Assembly (NCBI GenBank): GCA_025526935.1
Contig: JAHLKD010000096.1
Coordinates: 124,001-188,000, forward strand
Origin: Cladochytrium replicatum
Lineage: Eukaryota; Chytridiomycota; Chytridiomycetes; Cladochytriales; Cladochytriaceae
Length of the DNA: 64,000 nt
Direction: 5' to 3'
Shown: piece after piece, positions 10,255-21,669 of the stretch
How positions within the stretch are numbered: the stretch's first letter is position 1
Layout: every line of letters starts with the position of its first letter
The notes under the pieces: model-generated
Database searches by the model: none
The model's input: only the letters and a program-made list of their open reading frames with translations
Told to the model about the DNA's origin: nothing
Made by a program: the position numbers and the translations under genes

Positions 10255-11290
10255 ATGAACGGACAGATTATGGAAAGTTTTCAAAGAGCTGTGCGAGAAA
10301 TTGAACAAGAAAATCATGAAGTTACGGCAAGAAGTGGATCAGATAGTCGCAGACCCTGAGATCCACGCCCGAGCAGCTTCGTTCTTGGATCCAGGTAACG
10401 GCGGATTCTTACCTGGATCCAAGAACAAAGATACTTTCAATTAATAACGCTGTTGCTTCTTCAGCGCTCAGATACTCAATGATGAACAGGATCGGGGAAG
10501 GGAGCTTTGGGAATGTGAGCTGAGAAGGATCTGATCGCTTATTGTTCAATTGTTGCTCTGCCCGCAGTTTTCAGAGATCGGGATGAAGTGACCGGAAACC
10601 GTGTGGCAGTCAAAGTCATCGACATGATGGAATGTAAGTGATCTGCCCACTCTTTTGAGCTTTTCTGATGAATCCTTTAAGCGGAATCTGATGTTCAGAT
10701 TTTACGAAAGGAGCTGGCCGTACTAGTCAGTTTGCGCCTCGAGAATGCTTTGAAATATCACTGGTAATTCGTGAAGAACAAAAGACTTTTTAATCTTATA
10801 GGAATGGAGCGCTGCGAGAGACATGCCGCTCACAGCTTGGTAAGAAGAACTGTTTACCTGCATCAACATATTCTGAAGATCATTATATAGGTACGAGTTT
10901 GTCGAGAAAGTGAAGATCATTTTATGGTTACGAGTTTGTTGATAAAGCCGTCGTCTTACATGATGTCCTCATTGGACTGGCTCACCTCCACGGATTATCC
11001 TGTAATGATGCCTTAGAATATATTTCTCAGAACTTATCACCTGGATCAAAGCTTGTTGGCAGTCCAGGACTTTGTGAGGAAATGTATCCAGATTGATCCG
11101 AAGAAGGTATTTCCAGTCCGAATTTTGCACTGAACATATCTGATTCTATCTCCTCCGGCGATCATTTGCGAAGAAACTGCTGAATCATAGGTTCATCAAG
11201 TGGGCTGGTGGCGGGAGTAACCTTATGAAGCTAACCGCGACATATGCAATGCACATCCCAACCTCAAACAGGACATAATTCATGAACGAT
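10255..11290 (+). pseudogene. Decayed Ste20/GCK-like protein kinase
   Basis: Kinase blocks appear in order in plus frames. RIGEGSFGN (glycine loop) is near 10490, then DEVTGNRVAVKVIDMME (lysine strand), DVQILRKELAVLVSL (helix C) and LIGLAHLHGLSC near 10970. After these come DFVRKCIQIDPKK, and SFAKKLLNHRFIKW near 11190, which is the usual end of a Ste20-type domain. The HRD loop, DFG and activation segment between LAHLHG and DFVRKC are missing, the splice site after FGN no longer joins in frame, and a perfect hairpin interrupts the first donor. It resembles the GCK-III kinase at 29678-31893 only at family level. I infer a dead duplicate of some GCK gene. Confidence 0.7.
10381..10426. repeat. 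Perfect 18-bp inverted repeat (hairpin), 10-bp loop
   Basis: The arm 10381-10398 and its exact reverse complement at 10409-10426 flank the loop 10399-10408. The left arm is the end of a kinase-pseudogene exon plus its GTAA donor, so the right arm is an inverted copy of that exon end. Confidence 0.95.
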
Positions 11291-11384
11291 CACAGTCGGG
11301 AGTCAAGTGCGCAACCATAGATTGGAAATTTGCGGACGGTATTTCGCAAACTCCCGCTATTGATGTACTGATCTCACGTCGCGC

Positions 11385-11537
11385 GATACAGATTTCACGA
11401 TTGGCGATATGGAAATCTCGTCCTTCGCTACAGGTCATATGTCCGGCGATACAACTGCCATGGTCTTCGATACGGATCTCACTTCCGGCGATACGATGGC
11501 ATATCCTTTGATACAGATCACACGTCTAGCGACACAG
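11385..11537. repeat. Degenerate short-period repeat
   Basis: Motifs of the form CGATAC(A/G)..TC.CA(C/T) recur about every 19-24 bases, about seven times. I see no open frame of interest and no match to a known element. Confidence 0.55.
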
Positions 11538-11715
11538 AAATGACGATTATTTCGAGGAACTTCAGGGTGGTTGTAAATGTAATTACCCGACTTGTCATAG
11601 AACAATATCACAATTTCTGTTTTCAAAAATGACGATTATTTCGAGGAACTTCATGGTGGTTGTAAATGTAATTACCCGACTTGTCATAGAACCATATCAC
11701 AATTTCTGTTTTCAA
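11538..11715. repeat. 89-bp direct tandem repeat, 2 copies
   Basis: Copy 1 is 11538-11626 and copy 2 is 11627-11715. They start at AAATGACGATTATTTCGAGG and differ at only about two positions, so the duplication is recent. Confidence 0.92.
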
Positions 11716-11873
11716 ATGCTGCTGTGTTTTATTAGACAGCCGAGGACTCAAACATATCAGTGCAACCAGTCATTAATACCACTTCATGCTTCCACGATGA
11801 TAACCTGATTCTGATGACCACCACATCCAATTCTGATAAAACGTCGCACATCCAAAGATAGCTCAACTTCTGC

Positions 11874-12544
11874 TTATGCAATAGGGATTTGTCTGCCAGA
11901 AGTGTCCCTGCCCGGCATCGTGATGCGCAACACTCCGTCCTCCAGAGTTGCAACTTTTGCATTCTTGATGTCCGCCAAAAAGGGAACGAACACCTTCGCG
12001 TCCACCTTCCTGGTGCACGGCTCGCTTACATGTGGTGACACAAGCTTTTCCCCGTTGTCCGATTTTCGGATTATCGGCGGGACCGCAACGGGTCGCGTGG
12101 ACCCGCGGACGGAGATCTGATGCGAATCATCGATCGACGAGATCTTCAAATCTTCTTTCTTTAGACCGGGAACCTCGACAACGAGGGTGTAATCCGTATC
12201 GGTTCCGGTGCGCTCGACCCAGCTGCGAGGGCTACGGATCGTGCCGCAGTGATCTTCGTAGCGACGGAAGCGAGAGTGGAAGCGGTTGGACCATTCGCGC
12301 ATGCTGTCGTCGGAAGATGCTCCTGTCATGGTCCTGATCGAAAACAATATTAGTTCAGCATTTCGTGAGATCATGATCGGGTTTTGAATACTTACGTCAG
12401 GGCCTCGTCCCATTTCTTAGCCCACTTCTGACGTTTCGCCTCTGCACTTGTGCTCCTCTCCTCATCGTTCTCGCAACCTCCAGTTGCCCAGTTGTACGCA
12501 TAGGCGAGAATCCCGATTTTTGCGGCAAAGCCTAAGAGACCCAT
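11874..12544 (-). CDS. Small heat-shock protein (Hsp20/alpha-crystallin domain)
   Basis: Two exons (12544-12396 and 12333-11874, intron 12395-12334) give 202 residues. The N-terminus MGLLGFAAKIGILAYAY is hydrophobic and Ala/Gly-rich. An alpha-crystallin domain follows at about residues 90-200: ERTGTDTDYTLVVEVPGLKKEDLKI, then HQISVRGS and the closing ATLEDGVLRITMP, the family's A-x-x-x-n-G-v-L signature. Such proteins are ATP-independent holdases that keep unfolding proteins soluble. A basic/serine-rich insert of about 30 residues lies between the two halves of the sandwich. The hydrophobic N-terminus might be a membrane or organelle signal; I cannot tell which. Confidence 0.85.
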
Positions 12545-12629
12545 TTTGATTCGAATGTTTTTTGGGGGGTTTTAGTGGGTTGGTTTTTCAAATAGTTGGT
12601 TTGGTGGGAAACGTAGAGCAGCACTCGCA

Positions 12630-12637
12630 TTTTATAG
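12630..12637 (-). promoter_or_regulatory. Candidate TATA box of the Hsp20 gene
   Basis: On the minus strand this reads CTATAAAA, about 90 bases before the start codon at 12544. A TATA box suits a stress-induced gene. A GAAAATGTTC further upstream (about 12680) is only a weak heat-shock-element-like match. Confidence 0.4.
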
Positions 12638-12835
12638 TGCGGGACACGCAAGTTCATGCCCCTGTCCCGTCCATCCCATCCGAACATTTTCTCACGTGGA
12701 CAAGTGATTTCGTGCCGCGTTTCGCTCCGGTTTGTTCTCCCGTTCAAACTGGAAGTCGATCGTTGGCAAAGCGGTAGTGGTCAGGTTTAAAATAGAAACA
12801 AGAAAATAGAGTAGTATAACTCCAAATATTAATTT

Positions 12836-13207
12836 TCAAAAATAGGTGTGGTTCCTCGACTTTGCATCCTCGGCTGGGTTCCTGCCCGGCCGTTCACCCG
12901 AGTGCTCCACTGCCTTGCGATCGTGCGGTAGCAGTCGGTCGGAGTCGGTACAGTAAGACAAGCTCCCCAGCATAATTGAATCTTGAAAGGAAGTTCGGAT
13001 GAATCCGATGTGACCGTCGTTTAGTGAAATACGTTCATTGAAGTGATTCCACATGGAGCTCTTTTCAGAATCGCAGCAGTCATAATTTAGGAATCTCAAG
13101 CGATAGAAATCCTTACCGAAGGACAAAAAACGCATTCGAGTCGAACAAAAATAATTACTGACATAGCGACAACGTGCTAATTGATACCCACCGTTCATTG
13201 CTTGCAC
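12836..13207 (-). CDS. Hypothetical small ORF, 123 residues
   Basis: An open frame starting MQAMNGGYQLARCRY and ending KSRNHTYF, with no domain I recognise. It is the longest frame between the Hsp20 promoter and the unresolved exons at 13.7 kb. It contains scattered cysteines but no spacing that suggests a zinc site. It could be chance coding in noncoding DNA, or an exon. Confidence 0.2.
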   Translation of the reverse strand: MQAMNGGYQLARCRYVSNYFCSTRMRFLSFGKDFYRLRFLNYDCCDSEKSSMWNHFNERISLNDGHIGFIRTSFQDSIMLGSLSYCTDSDRLLPHDRKAVEHSGERPGRNPAEDAKSRNHTYF

Positions 13208-13731
13208 CGGATTTCTTTAGAAAATCGGCCATCGCGGGTCATACGTCATGACTCTCAGCAAAGATTTTTGTTGATCAGTTGGAATTTTTGGACTCAGACT
13301 GAGGATTACCGATCTTCGAAGGTTCTGGGAATTGATATTGATTTATAGACTCAAGATTTGAGGTGAAGTGGGGGAAGCGCAAACCACGCATTTTTGATGG
13401 CTGGAGGTGGAGATTTCGTTCGGTTGACAGATAAAGTGTTTAACTTTTTAGTGTATATGTTCGTCTCATCGGTTCATTAATAAAAGAAAATCGTTTCGCT
13501 AAAACGTGGATTGGGAAGCTCCGAAAATCCTGTGTACCGACGAAATAAAGTTAAATTGCCGAATATTCTGAAAAGACAGCCGGCAGGGATGCTGTCTCCG
13601 CCATTTCGTTCTTGCTTTCGTGTGAGGACGACGTCTGCTTCGGTGTTTTCTTTTAGCTGCCGTCTTTCCGCTACTACGGGATACTAATCAGATCACAGAT
13701 ATGCGTGATCTGATCGTGATCCGCGTAGACC

Positions 13732-15066
13732 GTGCTCAGATCACAGACCACGCGTTTGTCGGACGCTGCGACCAATGTGGCCAGTGTGGAGGGTTGTGAC
13801 TCAGGATTCCACCAGAATCTCAAAAGTATGCGGGCCATACAACTCTCAATCTCTATCTCAATCAGCACGAGCGCTTTCGATCTTCCACGTATCACCAGCA
13901 CCACCAACAATCGTCTGGATCTTGACCCCTTGCTTCGTAAGTTTCTGTTATCACCCCATACTACCCATCACTCCTGCGTTTGTGTGTCGTGGTGGCTCCA
14001 ACTATAACTTTGAGGATATGTGCGCTTGCGCTCTTATCCCAGCATATTGACGGTGATTCTGCTCGACCAACATCATGGTTGAGTGTACCAATGCTGGTTT
14101 TGGGCCGATACGTCTACTATCATGCAGTCTACGTTCCATCTGTAATACGCGATTATGCGGAATATCAATGATGACGCCGCAGACACTTGATAGTAGTCGT
14201 GTGAAGACTCAAAAACTCCACGTCTTTGCCTGATCATTGTCCTGCAACATGAGGACTACTTGATCGATGCGAATGCTTTTGCCAACGTGAGAGCTCGTTG
14301 ACCGATACGTCTGCCTACAATGTGAGGGGTGCATATGTGATAGATTTGCCTTGACGGATACGAATTCGTGACGACTTGGGAATTGTTGGCGGGGCCGTCA
14401 CTGGTGGTGGTTTCGTGAACTTACCGGCAATCTGTGCTGACGGAAACTTCTTTTTCTCTTCTTTTCTCCACATCATCGATATCGATCGACCACGCACCCA
14501 ACTACGAACGACATGCACGAACTGGAACAAATCGACTGGTGCATTTTTCATGTCCACTGTATTTGCTTTTTATATTCAATAAATACTAGGTTACCCCCAC
14601 AAATCGAAACCGTTCATATCTGGAGCACCAGGTCCGCGTCCACTGGAATGACTTGAGTTTGTGGACTAAGACTTGGCTGTACCTGCATGTGTATCCGTAC
14701 GACTGGGAATCGGAAGTGAGCGATGACGATCTCTTTAAGTGGTTTGTGCTCCTGGGGGGCTTAATCGCGCTCATGTGTTCATGTTGCTTCTAGACATCCG
14801 TGATCTCAGTGGGCAGAGAGAGTTTGTATCGTCCCAGGAAACCTTTGAACGCGGAAGGTTCATATGATTACGTCGGATGTTCGGCAAAAGCTGATAAAAC
14901 CGTCCGCGAGGTGTACGAGGATGCTTTCCGGCTCGGGCTTAATTCTCTCCAGCCGAGTGAGAAGCGGAAAATAAGGAATGTGCTATTTCGTGCTATGATG
15001 ACAGCGGCGAAGAGTATCGAGTTGAATGAATCGGCTCAAAATCCCGTTGCACTGGTAGAACTTTAG
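13732..15066 (+). other. Unresolved plus-strand exons of an unknown gene
   Basis: Three parts look exonic. A frame ending at 13936 is followed by a perfect donor GTAAGT. A frame at about 14590-14793, after an acceptor-like ACTAG, gives VHWNDLSLWTKTWLYLHVYP, then SEVSDDDLFKW and a 15-residue hydrophobic run before the stop, so it looks like the C-terminus of a single-pass membrane protein. A frame at about 14800-15066 gives VREVYEDAFRLGLNSLQPSE and ends PVALVEL. I could not join these in one frame. The last part ends 130 bases before the convergent POLA1 gene. No family is recognised. Confidence 0.3.
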
Positions 15067-15195
15067 ACTTCAGGCAACTTGTCGATGGGTTTGGAACTGT
15101 GTGACATAGTCTACTGCATGTTTATTTGTAAACCAAGCGATTCCATCAACGACGAGTGCATTCAATATAGCAAAACCATATATCAAGCAACACCA

Positions 15196-18100
15196 TTACT
15201 TCCACAGCTTGGCCTTGATCTGCGCTGACTTCTTTCCTGTCTGGTGATCCATAACTTCAACAAGGTACTGGCAGAACAACTTTGTCGACCAAAAGTTCAG
15301 ATCATTGCTCTGAGAATACAGCCGAACTTGGTTCCTCAACTTTTGCAACTCACTACTGTCTCGCCTCACGATGGCCAGAGCTTCATCCCGCAACACTGCA
15401 AGATCTTCATTAAGCAAAAATCCGCACTTATTCTTTTTGTAGGCAACTCACGTTGGTTGTCTTTGATTTTTAGTGACGGGTTCACTCCGTTCTCCATCTG
15501 TGCTGGGTCGAACAAATGCTGAAGATATTGCGCTTGATGGATTAGATCCGCCTTTGTGTACTGTCGAGTATAACTTCCACCGCACGCTGGACAACTGTCG
15601 CCGTAAACGCTGGCATCCAGCGAACGCACACCACAGTCCGTGCAAACGTTCTTCATTTCCGAGAGCGAAAACTTTGTGATGAGCGCCTTCATGTACACCC
15701 TGATCTGATCCCGAAGCCATCCTGTGTTCATCCGTGCTCCGCACTCGCATTCAAAGATAGAGCTTAGTTTGCCGTCCTAGAAGGATACTAAAGATCAGCG
15801 GCTGTAATGAAAACTAATGGTGGTGGGGCAAACCTTGAAGCGAACGATCCCCTGTATCGGGTTATTTTGCTTGCACGCCAAGCACTTTGGTGCCCACGAC
15901 TCGACATTCCGGTATTTTGCACTGGCATCTTGGCCTTCTTCGAATGAACGCAATCGAGATGGCTCGGCAGATATGGAGCTTGAGTTGATAGCGTTCTGAT
16001 ACTTGTTAGCATCCAACCCTGTTTGGACCAACCGAGGCATCAGAAATTGTTTTCTCCCAATCCTTTGGAGCTTACCGAGCATTTCCGCAAGCCTAACTGG
16101 ATCACTGCCTTCAATGGGTTCAAGAAGTCGTTGGATTGGCGGATATACTTGGTTGGCTAAGTACCACTCAAAGTCTGTGCCGCAAACCAAATCAGGACAC
16201 ATACAATGTCCTCCGCTTCATGACCTACCAATCTTAAATTTGTCTCTATCGCTGGCTACATCAGCAACATTGAAAGCCCTTCCAGCGAGCCCGCCACTCA
16301 ACACATCGTCTGTTCCCGCGTCCATACAGATCACAAACGATATTGTATCCCCGACACGTACTGCTGCACCCTTGGCTCTCATTTTGATCGCCACTTGGAC
16401 ATGTGGCTGCGTCTTCCCATCAGCGTATTCCTCGGGTTTCTTTGTCAGCGATTTGTTGATCGCGTACTTTTCGATGGGAACGCGATCTTGTCTCACTTCT
16501 TCACCAACGGTCTGCAGGTAGTGATGAATCTGGTCAAGGATGTCCTCGCGGCTCGTCTTCTCGTCAAACAATAGATTGAGAACATATCTTTCGAAAAGAT
16601 AAAAGTAATCAGTCGAGGAGCTTCTCAGTTTGGTATCGTCCATACCCCGAGACGTCTTGGGACAATCCACACCAGTCTCTCCTAACAAGATCCAATCCTT
16701 TGGTCTCCAACGATGTTTCCAAGATTGTAGCACCGCCGTCCACCCGTGACGATACTACAGCAAGACCCGCGTATTTCTTCTTCTTCAGCAAGAGCATGCG
16801 CTTGTAGATGTGGTCGAGTTCTAGCTCGAGCAATCGGTAACGCTTATTTACTAGCTCCTTCAGGCCGTTGCCCAACTTTCGCACTTCTGCGAGATCTTCG
16901 CTGTGCGTGTGAATCATGATGGAGTCCGTGTCGCCGTATATGACCTTCGCAATAGGTGTGTTAACTCGGCATTAGCCAAAACATGAGCCTTCCATACCTC
17001 CATATTGTTCTCTGTCGCGAGATCCACTGTGCTCTGCAAGATCTCACGACCTTTCGCCGTCACAAGCATAGCGAGTGGTTTGGCATAGAACCGCGATTGG
17101 GAGAACCCAAGACATCCGTACATACTGTTGGCGGTAAGCTTAAGAGCCATCTGCCGGATATCGTACTTTTAACCACAAATATAAGCAAAGGACTTACTCA
17201 ATTATTCAATTTTGATTCCTACCTGCATTCGTTGATTGGGAGGAATCTTCGGATCTTTCATCAACTTTTTAACTTCCCGACGTCGTTGAACTAGAGTAGC
17301 GAGAATTCGGGGCAAAACTCCTTTCTCGCAATCTGCATCTGGAACATTTGGCATGCCGTCTTCACTCTTTAAATATGAAGTCAGCAAAAGGGCTTTCTGG
17401 ATTGAATCCGATTCAAGCTATCCGACTTACAACATGGTTTTCGCCACGCTGAACAGTTGTGAAACAGATGTTGAACTCCTGAATAATCGAGGGATACAGA
17501 CTGTTGAAATCCAAAAGCACTACGAACTTGTCGTAAAAGCCCTTCTTTGGTTCAAGGACAAGACCTCCCGCGTATGCTGGTTTTCGTCGACCGGTCGTTC
17601 CGGGTCGTCTTTGGTCAGCTTCGAACGATATTTCAGAACGTTTACATGCATTTAATCTACCATCAAGACACTTACCGTCATCTGCTTCGTCCTCAACGAA
17701 GTCAACAGCTTCGTCGTCATCCTTTCCCTTCTTTTTTCCATTTGACTTGGTATTGTCCCTCCAATACTTGTCCGGAACAATGAACTTCCGATTGTGAAAC
17801 TCGTGGAGCAAAAGGTACTCGTTCCGGTCCGCGCGGGAAGAAGCAAGAGTCTTGGACCACAGGTTTCCCGCCAAATTGGTGAGTTGCTTCGATAGAGGAA
17901 TGTACTGCAGCTTAAACATCAGGGCAGCGGCCAAGTATGCATCGCCTTCACATGCTTCGACCATTTTCAAAAGCGCTTGTGTGTTGAAGAAGTAGTCGCG
18001 AAGGCGATCAAAGTCAATCTCTGTGCGAATGATTCGAAGCTCCGTGGCAGCCAGATGAGATAGAGAATACGACTTCGCGCGGATGTTTTCCTAACAGAAA

Positions 18101-20951
18101 GTATGTTAATGTGGTGGTTTTAAAAAGAAAGCCGACGACTTACCTTTGCTGCTAAGTAAGTATCGAGAAGAAGTCTACCACTTGCCACCTGTCGTTCCGC
18201 AAAGGTCGCATCTCCCATGCCACCAGCTCCCTGCTGTAGCTTTGGGAAACTGCAAAGGATTATCAGTTCGCCTGGATCAATCTCAATTGTATAACATACT
18301 GTCTGCGACGAAGACGACCGATCTTCGACCAATGCTCCGTCTTAGTGTCCCTCATTCGATGCAGCAGAACATCAAGTCCAAAACCAACGATGTTGTGCCC
18401 AACGACAACATCTGGATCGTACTTATGTATCATCCCTGAAATCAATCCATCAGGGTGAAGACATTCATATTGATGTTGTTTTTTCTAACCAAGTAAATGT
18501 CCCAAAAGCGCTCGTTCATTGGTGTGAACTTCAAAATGCGTTTGCTGACGTGCAATCGCTTCTTCAAAGCCAACGGGCCACGGGATACCATCAAGTTGTC
18601 GAACAAACGTAAAGCCGTATGCTGTTTGTGACTGCGATCCGAGATCATCGATACTCACTAAGCAGCCTTCGTTAAATATTCTTCGCGGCCCAACAAGCTG
18701 AATCTCTTACCTTCGGGGTACACGATCCCACTGACAGTGACAATCTCGTTGATGTGACGCTCGAGATTCATACGAACCTGCATGCTCAAACTCATCACCA
18801 CAAGTGGAGGCGGTTGCTCTCTCGCAATGTTTCCCTTCTCGTCCGGCTTGGCGACAAAGATCGACTTCGGCTTTTCAACCACAAACTCCAACTTGCACCA
18901 CGATACCTGCACAAAGTTAACGTCAATTTTGGCTTAAATTAAATGAGTATCACAATATTACAGGGTGTTCTGCTCGAGCGACGGCCTTGCAGTGCAACCA
19001 CGAGGGACCCATAAACTTCCGTTTGCGAATTAAGAGCTCCAATGGACTAGTGTTGATTCCGAAAATTTGCGAAAAGGTCTCTCCGCTTAATCCTGCTGGA
19101 AGTTGTGGCTCTGGACGACAAGAGCATGAGCCCAATGGTTCGCAAAATGCACCCTCCGTACCTGAGAATGGGTAAACGACCTTCATATATTCGGAAGTCG
19201 CTGGAACTTCTGCTTGTTCAAATGCATATTTTCGCTCCACTACCCTAACGCCAGCATCTTTGATGTTGAATTTGTCGAATATGTTCTGCAGCTCATCGTT
19301 TACTTCTTTCATTGTTACATCTTCATCGGTAACATGCCCGCCTGTCCGTGAGTGCGCAGATCAGAAGATGTAGATTTGAGGTTTCGTGGTTGTCACTCAC
19401 TTTTAACTTTGAGTTCCCTGGGAAGAACGAACAAGTTTCGCATCATGTTCTCCACAGCTACACAACAGCTCATATACCGATTGTCCTTCTTGCTAAGCAC
19501 CTATTTGTTGAAGTCAGCATACTAAGCTCCTTTAAAAGGTAAGCAATTACTTTGCCGAACAAGTATACTGTCCCTTGGATCTCGCATGCGTCTATCCAAT
19601 ATAAAAACAGCGACCCGTCCTCTTCCAAGATTTCGTTCGTGTCTCCCGAGCTCGTCATAGCTTGGTCGCCGGTACCTGCAGTCATGGTGGTTTGACGTCT
19701 CACTGTTGCCCAGTCTTTGCAGCCGGCTCTGATGCCTTCGCTGACCACCGTGGACTTCTGTGGTTCGCCCTTTGCGGACACAGGCGGCGCAATCACCGCA
19801 ACGGGTTTCGGTGCAAATTTTGGAACTGCAATGCCATCTTCATCGTCTGCTCCGTGTTCCTTCGCCACTCGGCTGGGTTTTTGGGTGTTGAGGCTCTTAA
19901 AGACGAACTTCGAACCAAGGACGTTCTCCTCTTCAAGATCGTCCTCTTCAATCTTACTAGTCTCTGGCTCCACAGCTGTCGGGTTTTCTTCCTTGCTATT
20001 CGCAGCTTGAGGCGGATCAGAATGGCTGGTGGTATCGAAGTAGTCACCATCGAGAATATCGACCCCATACACATTTGTAAAATCCTCCGCACGGGAGGTA
20101 AGCCCGTTCTGAATTGGAACATTCGGTTTGCTGGTTGCTTGGTTTGGAGGACGTTTGGGAGATGTCGGTAGTGCCTGCGGTGTAATGGAAGAATATCTGT
20201 ACGCAGAAGCGATCGAGCTTGTTGGGTATGTCCCTGTGGATCCCTTTTGTTTCATTCGTTTACGAGCCTTCTCTTCCTTCTCCTCATCAAGGTTACCAAA
20301 AATGGCAGCCAGATAATCGTCTTCTGACTTGATTGAGACTGGTGGTGCTGAGGGTTGCTTCATCGGCATTAAAGTCGTCTGTGAGGGTTTCGAAGTTAGC
20401 ACTAAATTGTCTTGAGAATTCAAAGAATAGCACCTGAAGAGCATGCGACTGAGGCTGACCCTTAGAAAGCCAGTTGTCTATTCGTTGCTCTGGCTTCACA
20501 GGTTTGTCCCGAATTGCACTCCGTTTTCTTTTCACTTCGGTCCGCTTTCTGTTTCCGGCACCCTCGTCATCGGAGTCTCCGTTATCCGTAAGTTCTGAAG
20601 CCTTTTCCGCCCATTCGTCCTGTCCGTAGTCCGCATAGCCTTTTCCATCGTCATCGACTACGAAGTCGTCACCATCCTCCTGCTTTTGACGTCTAATTCG
20701 GTCATAGTCGTCCTCGTCAACAACATCAAACATTTTCACGTCCTCGTTCCACTTCTAGAAGGACATAGAGAAAAGGATTGAGAATCGGGCAAGCGCAACT
20801 CCTGACTTGTTACCTCCTTCGATCGCCTCGACGATCCATTCGAAGCAGCCCCACCGTTTTTAAAGCTTCTGAATTCCGACACCAGCGATGAAACCTTTTC
20901 CAGTTTCTTCCCTCTGGTGCGTCGTGGTTCCCTTCGTTCAGTGTGTTCCAT
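15196..20951 (-). CDS. POLA1: DNA polymerase alpha catalytic subunit (B-family)
   Basis: This is a multi-intron gene of over a dozen exons. The N-terminus [20 protein letters not shown], followed by acidic text, matches the DNA pol alpha N-terminal domain. The inactive exonuclease-like domain includes [14 protein letters not shown]. Polymerase motifs follow: [10 protein letters not shown] (17511-17482, region II), [13 protein letters not shown] (about 17140, region III) and YGDTDSIM (about 16935, region I, with both catalytic aspartates). The C-terminal domain keeps two cysteine modules, CLACKQ..CECG near 15890-15735 and CTDCG..CPACGG near 15650-15560, that bind zinc and the B subunit. The protein elongates RNA primers from primase at origins and lagging strands. 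I found no frame break. It ends LWK, stop at 15196. Confidence 0.96.
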
Positions 20952-21033
20952 CGAGCGGTTCGAGGGTGTATAGTAATGCTACCTTATTTGGAAAGTTGCG
21001 TCGTGGCGCAGATGACGTTGGGTTGGTAGAAAC

Positions 21034-21669
21034 TGGTGTCCTCCAAAAACCCGGTTTGTGACGAAATTTGATACTTGTCACAAAACGAGCGTTTGTGATG
21101 GGTTTTGGTGCGGGTAATAAACAAATCTGTCCTCCGAAACCCCTCGCTCACAAGCAGGTCTAAATAATTTAATATTTGCAAATTTGGCACCAAACCAATC
21201 CATGCAGTTTATCATTTGTGAAACTGTGTTGGAGGAGGAGGAACATCCAGAGCGGTTGAGGCTGGCCTACACATCCCTTCTTCTTTACCGAGTGCGATCA
21301 TCTTTACTGAATCGACATCGCCTACTGTCTCAGGCACTTGAATCACCATCCAACAACCAATGGTATAAGTTTTATGAATGTCCCGATGATGTGTTGTTTA
21401 TGAACGTGGTCTCATTGACAAGAGCCGCATTTGATGAGCTTCTTGAAAGGTATGTATGTTACAGTGAATATTTCCACATTTCAACTCTTTCCACAATTTT
21501 CTTCGTTTTACATTATCAAATCGTGGCGCATTTAGTTAAGGTGGCCCTAACAAATCTAAATTTGTCAAGACCAAAAAACGGTCTACAAATGTGACGCGGT
21601 TTAAACATGACACAAATTGAAGTTTGTGTCAGTACCAAACATGTGACAAATGGGGTTTAGAGGACACCA
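21034..21669 (+). mobile_element. PIF/Harbinger-like deletion element with terminal inverted repeats
   Basis: The left end starts TGGTGTCCTCCAAAAACCC (21034). The right end, read in reverse complement from 21669, starts TGGTGTCCTCTAAACCCC. Inside the ends the motif TTTGTGAC/GTCACAAA recurs in both orientations. The only coding matter is the transposase start at 21202-21450. The element is 636 bp, far too short for a full transposase plus accessory gene, so it is a non-autonomous derivative. A target duplication could not be fixed with certainty. Confidence 0.7.
21202..21450 (+). pseudogene. N-terminal fragment of a Harbinger-type (DDE_Tnp_4) transposase
   Basis: The frame starts MQFIICETVLEEEEHPERL and reaches DDVLFMNVVSLTRAAFDELL, which resembles the region just before the DDE domain in fungal and plant Harbinger transposases. 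It then ends at a possible intron donor, and no catalytic domain follows before the element's right end. It is a remnant and cannot be active alone. Confidence 0.55.
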
